From positions 5,897-14,837 of the forward strand of contig VBNZ01000004.1 in assembly GCA_005877675.1 (NCBI GenBank): 8,941 nt of DNA. The letters are read 5' to 3'. The notes beneath the pieces were generated by a model, which searched no databases, had not been told where the DNA came from, and saw only the letters and a list, made by a program, of their open reading frames with translations. Of the stretch, positions 5,101 through 8,941 are shown piece by piece. The position numbers and the translations under genes were made by a program. Position 1 is the stretch's first letter. Every line of letters starts with the position of its first letter. This DNA is from Gammaproteobacteria bacterium (lineage in GTDB: Bacteria; Pseudomonadota; Gammaproteobacteria; Xanthomonadales; Rhodanobacteraceae).

Positions 5101-7599
5101 ATGAAAAATCTGGCCCGATTGCTGTTCAAGCCGCGTTGGCAGGACAAGAACCCGCAGGTGCGCCGCGCAGCGGTCGTGCAGGCACACGATGCCGAACTCA
5201 CCGCGGCGTTGCCGCAGATCTCACGCGAAGACGCCGACGCCGGCGTGCGCCTCGCGGCACTCAAGCGCCTCGACGACTACGAAACCTGGCGAGAGCGCTC
5301 GACCGGCGACGCCGATGGTCAGGTGCGCATGACTGCACGCAACGCCTATGTCGCCCTGCTCTGCTCCGACGATGCGCGCGTGCCGTCACTTGCGCGGCGC
5401 ATCGCCGAACTCGACACATTGAGCGCCGCTGAAATCGAAGATGTCGCCACGCGCGCGCGCGACCGCGATCTGCGCGCTGCCGCGCTCGAACGCGTGGCAC
5501 GCCCGGCATTGCTGGCCGATCGCGCGTTGACCGATCCCGATGCGCGCCTGCGTGCAGCGGCGCTCGAACGCATTCACGATATCGCCGTGCTCGAACGCAT
5601 CGCCGAGCGCGCGCGCAAAACCGACAAGGCCATCAACCGCCGCGCACGCGAACTGGCTGCAAGCATGCGCATCGGCACTGGGGATGTGCGAGCGATCGCA
5701 GAAAAAGCGCAGATGCTGTGCGCGCGCGCCGAGGCCTTGCTGCGTTCGGCGCAGGCGCAGGACACCGAAGCCCGTGCTGCAATCGAGCGCGAATGGGGGC
5801 AACTCGGCGGCGCTGAACCGGCCGAGTTGCAGGGGCGCTTTCGTGCCGCTCTCTCGCTGCTGCGGCAGATGCAGACCGACCTGCTCGCGCCGAAACCGCG
5901 CGTCGAGGTGGCAGCCGCAACGCCGCATGCAGAATCCGCGCAACCCGCCGAATCTCTTGCTGCGGCGGTCGCGAGTATCGATCTGCTCGCAGCGCAGGCA
6001 CGCGTCCATGCATCGCTCGCGGCCGCCGCCGAGGCAGCGAAACGCGAACGCGAACAGCATCGTGTCCTTTTGCGCGACGCCGAGCAGCTCAGCGACCAAT
6101 ATGCGGCGCGCCTCGAAACCGGTGACGTCTACGCCGTACATGAATTGCACATCGCGCTCGACCGCAAACTCAAATTACTCGGCGACCTGCCTGCAGCGCT
6201 CGCAGCGCGGCTCGCTCCTTTGCACGCGCGCTATGCGGAACTCGCCCACTGGCAGCGCTGGTCGAACGATCAGCGACGCGTGGCACTTTGTGCCGAAATC
6301 GAAGCGCTGCCGGCAGCGGGTTTGCATCCGGACGCGCTTGCCACGCGCGTGCGCGAGGCGCGCTCGGAGTGGCAGCGGCTCGACGCATCACAAGGTGCAA
6401 GCGACGTCGAATCCGGACTGGCTCGACGCTTCAATGCGCTGTGCCATCGCGTACTCAAGCCGACCAGAACGTACTTTGAAAAGCGCGATGCCGTCCGCCG
6501 CAGCCACGCGGACGAGATTGAAGCGCTGCTGCAAGCGAACGTCGCGCTGCCGGACGAGATCGTCGACTGGAAAGCCGCATCGACTTTACGCAGACAACTC
6601 GGCGACGCGCTGCGCGAGCTCGATACAGTCGATCCGCGCGAGCGCACAGCGATGGCGAAGCGCCTGAAAGAAGCGATAGCGAAGCTCGCACCGCGCATCG
6701 ATGCGCACCTTGCCGGTATCGAAAGCGCACGCGATAAATTGATCGAACGTGCCGCAGCACTTGTGCAACGCGCAGAGCCGGGTAGTGCGGCGCGCGACGT
6801 GCGTGAACTGCAACGCGAATGGACATCCCTGGGACAAGGCCGCCGCGCGGCCGATCAGCGCCAGTGGAACGCTTTTCGCCAACATTGCGACGCGGTGTTC
6901 GGCAAACTCGACACCGCGCGCAATGAGCGCACCGCCGCCGACGCTGCTGCTCGTGCTCAAGCTGAGGCGCTGCTTGCCGAGATCGATGCGCTGCACCGCG
7001 ACGCATCGCAGCCGCTCGATGTGTCGCAAGCGGCGTTGCGCTCGCTAGCCGCGCGCTGGCAAGCACTCGCAAGTCCCGAGCGCGCGCTGGAACAACGCTA
7101 CCGCAAAGCACACGAAGCTGCGTCGCTGCGCCTACAGGGTGCAGTACGCGCGCAACGCTTGTCGCGCTTCACGCTGACGATGGAGAAGTACGCCCTGCTG
7201 CGCAAGCTCGAGTCCGGCGCGGTGCCCGCCGCGGAAATTTCCGAACGATGGGCCGCGCAGACGTCCGTCACAGGCGTACTCGCCGGCGCATTGAACGCTC
7301 GTTACGCGCATGCGGGTGAGCAAAGCATCGTGCCGCCGGCGGAAGATGCAAACGCGCGCATGCGTTTGGTTGAACTCGAGTTTCTCGCCGGCGTGGACAC
7401 GGCTGCGGAAGATCGCGATTTGCGCATGAACTACCAGTTGCAGCGCCTTGCTTCGCGCATGCGCGAACGCACGAACGCAACGCCCGAAGCAGAACTCGAA
7501 CAGATTCTGGCCGCATGGTTTGCGCAATCGCCTCAGCCCGATGCGCTGGAGACGCGTTTCGCTCAGGCCGCGCTAGCGGCCGTCAACTCCTTGCCGTAG
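5101..7599 (+). CDS. HEAT-repeat and DUF349-repeat protein of unknown function
   Basis: This 832-residue, highly charged, Ala/Arg-rich helical protein has no signal peptide or membrane segment, so it is probably cytoplasmic. Residues ~13-200 contain helical HEAT-like units (VRRAAVV, VRLAALKRLDD, LRAAALERVAR, LRAAALERIHDI). The rest looks coiled-coil-rich and contains DUF349-type units. I count four W...F/Y pairs: W232/F247, W424/F444, W574/F592 and W653/Y667, each of the form E/RW..L...(R)F or Y. Proteins of this architecture are common in Xanthomonadales and are annotated only as DUF349 proteins; I know of no established activity. A role as a scaffold is only a guess from the repeats. The ATG lies 10 bases after the TraB-like stop with no clear Shine-Dalgarno, suggesting coupling to the upstream gene. 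The last 37 bases overlap the end of the convergent glycosyltransferase gene. Long open frames on the opposite strand and in other frames are shadows of its GC-rich codons. Confidence 0.88.
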   Translation: MKNLARLLFKPRWQDKNPQVRRAAVVQAHDAELTAALPQISREDADAGVRLAALKRLDDYETWRERSTGDADGQVRMTARNAYVALLCSDDARVPSLARRIAELDTLSAAEIEDVATRARDRDLRAAALERVARPALLADRALTDPDARLRAAALERIHDIAVLERIAERARKTDKAINRRARELAASMRIGTGDVRAIAEKAQMLCARAEALLRSAQAQDTEARAAIEREWGQLGGAEPAELQGRFRAALSLLRQMQTDLLAPKPRVEVAAATPHAESAQPAESLAAAVASIDLLAAQARVHASLAAAAEAAKREREQHRVLLRDAEQLSDQYAARLETGDVYAVHELHIALDRKLKLLGDLPAALAARLAPLHARYAELAHWQRWSNDQRRVALCAEIEALPAAGLHPDALATRVREARSEWQRLDASQGASDVESGLARRFNALCHRVLKPTRTYFEKRDAVRRSHADEIEALLQANVALPDEIVDWKAASTLRRQLGDALRELDTVDPRERTAMAKRLKEAIAKLAPRIDAHLAGIESARDKLIERAAALVQRAEPGSAARDVRELQREWTSLGQGRRAADQRQWNAFRQHCDAVFGKLDTARNERTAADAAARAQAEALLAEIDALHRDASQPLDVSQAALRSLAARWQALASPERALEQRYRKAHEAASLRLQGAVRAQRLSRFTLTMEKYALLRKLESGAVPAAEISERWAAQTSVTGVLAGALNARYAHAGEQSIVPPAEDANARMRLVELEFLAGVDTAAEDRDLRMNYQLQRLASRMRERTNATPEAELEQILAAWFAQSPQPDALETRFAQAALAAVNSLP

Positions 7600-8636
7600 C
7601 TCTTTGCGCAAAGCCGCTGCCAGGCAGAGATCACCTCGTCCGCGGAGATCTCATCGACGCGCGTGCGTTGAGGTGGTCCGCCGAGATTGATCACCTCGCT
7701 GCCATGCGCGCTGCGCCGATCCCAGCGCGCGGGCGACTCGGCGCCATAAAGCACGATGAGCGGACAGCCAGCCGCGGCGGCCAGGTGTGCCGGACCGGTG
7801 TCGACCGCGATCATGCCGTGCGAACGCTCCGCCAGTGCGAGCAAGCGGCGCAGCGGCAGATCGCGCGTAGCGACATCGACGCGATCGATCGCACAGCGCT
7901 GGCGGATCTCGCCGAGCATGGCGGTTTCCGACGCGCCGCCGCACAAGATGAAACGCATCGCGGGATGTTGCGCGCGGATCGCATGTATCACCGCAATCCA
8001 GCGCTCGAGCGGCCATGCTTTGCTATCCGATTGCCGGCTGCCACGGCGGCGATTGGTGCGGTTGTTGCCGGGTTGAATCAATACCAATGGCGCGGCGTCG
8101 ATTTCGCGACTGCGCAACCACGCATCGAGGTCGCGGTGATCCGCGGCATCGATCGGCAAGTGCGGCGCGCGCTGCAGATCCGCTTCGTGCCACGCATAGG
8201 CCGCGGCGTCGAACGCGGGCGGCGTCAGCATGCCGAACTCAAGCAGACGGTCGACCCAGTGCACATCGCTCGCAGCAGGATCGATAAACATGCAGCGCTC
8301 GCCGTCCACACCCGCCCGTGCGAGCAGCGCGCGTATGCGGCGACGTTGTTTTTCGACATCCTCGCTCACGTAGATCGGACCTGTATGCCGCCGCAGTGCG
8401 CGCGCAAGCAACCAGCGCTGTGGGCTCAATATGAAGGGTGTATGTCGGCCGCGCAGCTGCCAAATCGCGGCAACGTCCTCGCTGCCGGCGTAGAGTGCGC
8501 GCGACCAGGAACCGGCACTCAGCAGCGTGCATGGATGGCCATAACGTCGGTGCAGCAAATGCAGCAGCGGCGCCTGCAGTACCATGTCGCCCATGCGGCC
8601 GAAGCGCACGAGCAGTGGCGTCAGCGGCGTGATCAT
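7563..8636 (-). CDS. Glycosyltransferase family 9 (heptosyltransferase-like)
   Basis: This 357-residue protein is a GT-B-fold transferase of the ADP-heptose:LPS heptosyltransferase family, which adds sugars to lipopolysaccharide core or related glycans at the cytoplasmic face of the inner membrane. The N-terminal domain opens with LLVRFGRMGDMVLQAPLLHLL (the RxGDxxxxxPLL signature, about residues 9-28). The C-terminal domain has VLIQPGNNRTNRR (185-197), KAWPLERWIAVI (207-218), FILCGGASE (229-237) and the hallmark AVDTGPAHLAAAAGCPLIVLYG (277-298, D279 and H284). The start at 8636 was chosen because it gives the normal N-terminus and an ATGA overlap with the upstream gene; a 37-codon in-frame extension is Arg-rich and not family-like. 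With its upstream neighbour it forms a GT9 pair, suggesting a surface-glycan locus continuing past the window. The precise sugar and acceptor are unknown. Its 3' end overlaps the DUF349 gene tail to tail. Confidence 0.9.
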   Translation of the reverse strand: MITPLTPLLVRFGRMGDMVLQAPLLHLLHRRYGHPCTLLSAGSWSRALYAGSEDVAAIWQLRGRHTPFILSPQRWLLARALRRHTGPIYVSEDVEKQRRRIRALLARAGVDGERCMFIDPAASDVHWVDRLLEFGMLTPPAFDAAAYAWHEADLQRAPHLPIDAADHRDLDAWLRSREIDAAPLVLIQPGNNRTNRRRGSRQSDSKAWPLERWIAVIHAIRAQHPAMRFILCGGASETAMLGEIRQRCAIDRVDVATRDLPLRRLLALAERSHGMIAVDTGPAHLAAAAGCPLIVLYGAESPARWDRRSAHGSEVINLGGPPQRTRVDEISADEVISAWQRLCAKSYGKELTAASAA

Positions 8637-8941
8637 GTGCTTGTCAGGGTGGCTGCAGGCAGCTCCCCGATCAACCGCCGGGCAACCTCGGCCGCGCTGA
8701 CGTCGGCGCCATCGATCACATGCGCGCCTTCGCCGTAAGGCCCCCACTGTGCTGCGTTGGTCACGGTAAACACTGCCGCGACACGAGTGCCGCTTGCGCG
8801 CGCCAGATGCATGATGCCGCAGTCGAGTGTGATCAACAGCGAGAGCTGCGACAGCACCTTGGCAATCTTGCGTACGCTGCTTGAATAGTATGCGGGGTAG
8901 CGTGCATCGAGCATCGACTTGCCGCTGGCCGGCACGATCTC
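8633..8941 (-). CDS. Glycosyltransferase family 9, C-terminal fragment (5' end outside window)
   Basis: The frame is open from the window edge on the minus strand, giving about 102 residues. It reads EIVPASGKSMLDARYPAYYS, then SSVRKIAKVLSQLSLLITLD, then CGIMHLARASGTRVAAVFTV and TNAAQWGPYGEGAHVID. The YYSSSVRKIA helix followed by LDCGIMHLARASG matches the donor-binding C-terminal domain of GT9 transferases, where D-x-G-x-x-H-x-A is the signature; a Cys occupies the usual Thr/Ser position. Its TGA overlaps the ATG of the next GT9 gene (ATGA), so the two are translationally coupled and probably act in the same glycan pathway. A GTG codon at 8933-8935 lies inside the domain and is not a credible start. 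The family call rests on only the last third of the protein. Confidence 0.75.
   Translation of the reverse strand, partial: EIVPASGKSMLDARYPAYYSSSVRKIAKVLSQLSLLITLDCGIMHLARASGTRVAAVFTVTNAAQWGPYGEGAHVIDGADVSAAEVARRLIGELPAATLTST

Noticed and set aside
7566..7581. Palindrome GGCCGC-GCTA-GCGGCC as a bidirectional terminator
   Set aside because: The stem is only 6 bp and no T-tract follows on either strand; it is more likely a by-product of GC-rich coding sequence.
7515..8738. 407-codon plus-strand open frame opposite the GT9 gene
   Set aside because: The minus strand carries the full set of GT9 motifs with a coupled start, while the plus-strand translation shows no motif; it is a codon-bias shadow.

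Overview
The window is GC-rich, gene-dense DNA that reads like a chromosome of a gammaproteobacterium of the Xanthomonadales (Lysobacteraceae/Rhodanobacteraceae type). This is inferred from three things: the style of the TonB-dependent receptor (paired cysteines in loops, a GIRNLFDKNPPFS-type end), the 41-residue zinc-ligand-poor L36 protein ending in ICKSNPRFKARQR, and the aguA-aguB pair followed by TraB-like and DUF349 genes. No tRNA, rRNA, CRISPR array, insertion sequence or phage gene was seen.

Layout, left to right. Positions 1-1223 hold the C-terminal part of a TonB-dependent outer-membrane receptor, followed by a strong intrinsic terminator. A sigma70-like promoter lying in a perfect palindrome precedes a 41-codon rpmJ (L36, C-minus form), which has its own terminator. 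Then comes a plus-strand run of closely packed genes: a small exported SmpA/OmlA-like protein (1661-2002), agmatine deiminase aguA (1999-3033), N-carbamoylputrescine amidase aguB (3030-3828), a TraB/TIKI-family membrane protein (3852-5090) and a large HEAT/DUF349 protein (5101-7599). The first three are joined by 4-base ATGA overlaps and the rest by short gaps. On the minus strand, meeting this run tail to tail with a 37-base overlap, is a pair of glycosyltransferase family 9 genes (7563-8636, and 8633 to beyond the window), also joined by an ATGA overlap. These probably act in LPS or other surface-glycan assembly.

aguA and aguB would together convert agmatine to N-carbamoylputrescine and then putrescine. 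aguA looks intact. aguB is broken in two places. About 17 residues, including the stretch that should carry the catalytic Glu, are absent near codon 35. Further on, about 30 codons are replaced by a perfect 59-bp reverse-complement copy of a piece of the neighbouring aguA, which shifts the frame and stops translation; the conserved aguB C-terminus persists downstream in another frame. This looks like a local template-switch mutation, or an assembly/amplification artefact, and is the most striking thing in the window. I found no convincing undescribed multi-gene system here; the remaining genes are recognisable, although the TraB-like and DUF349 proteins have no firmly known function.
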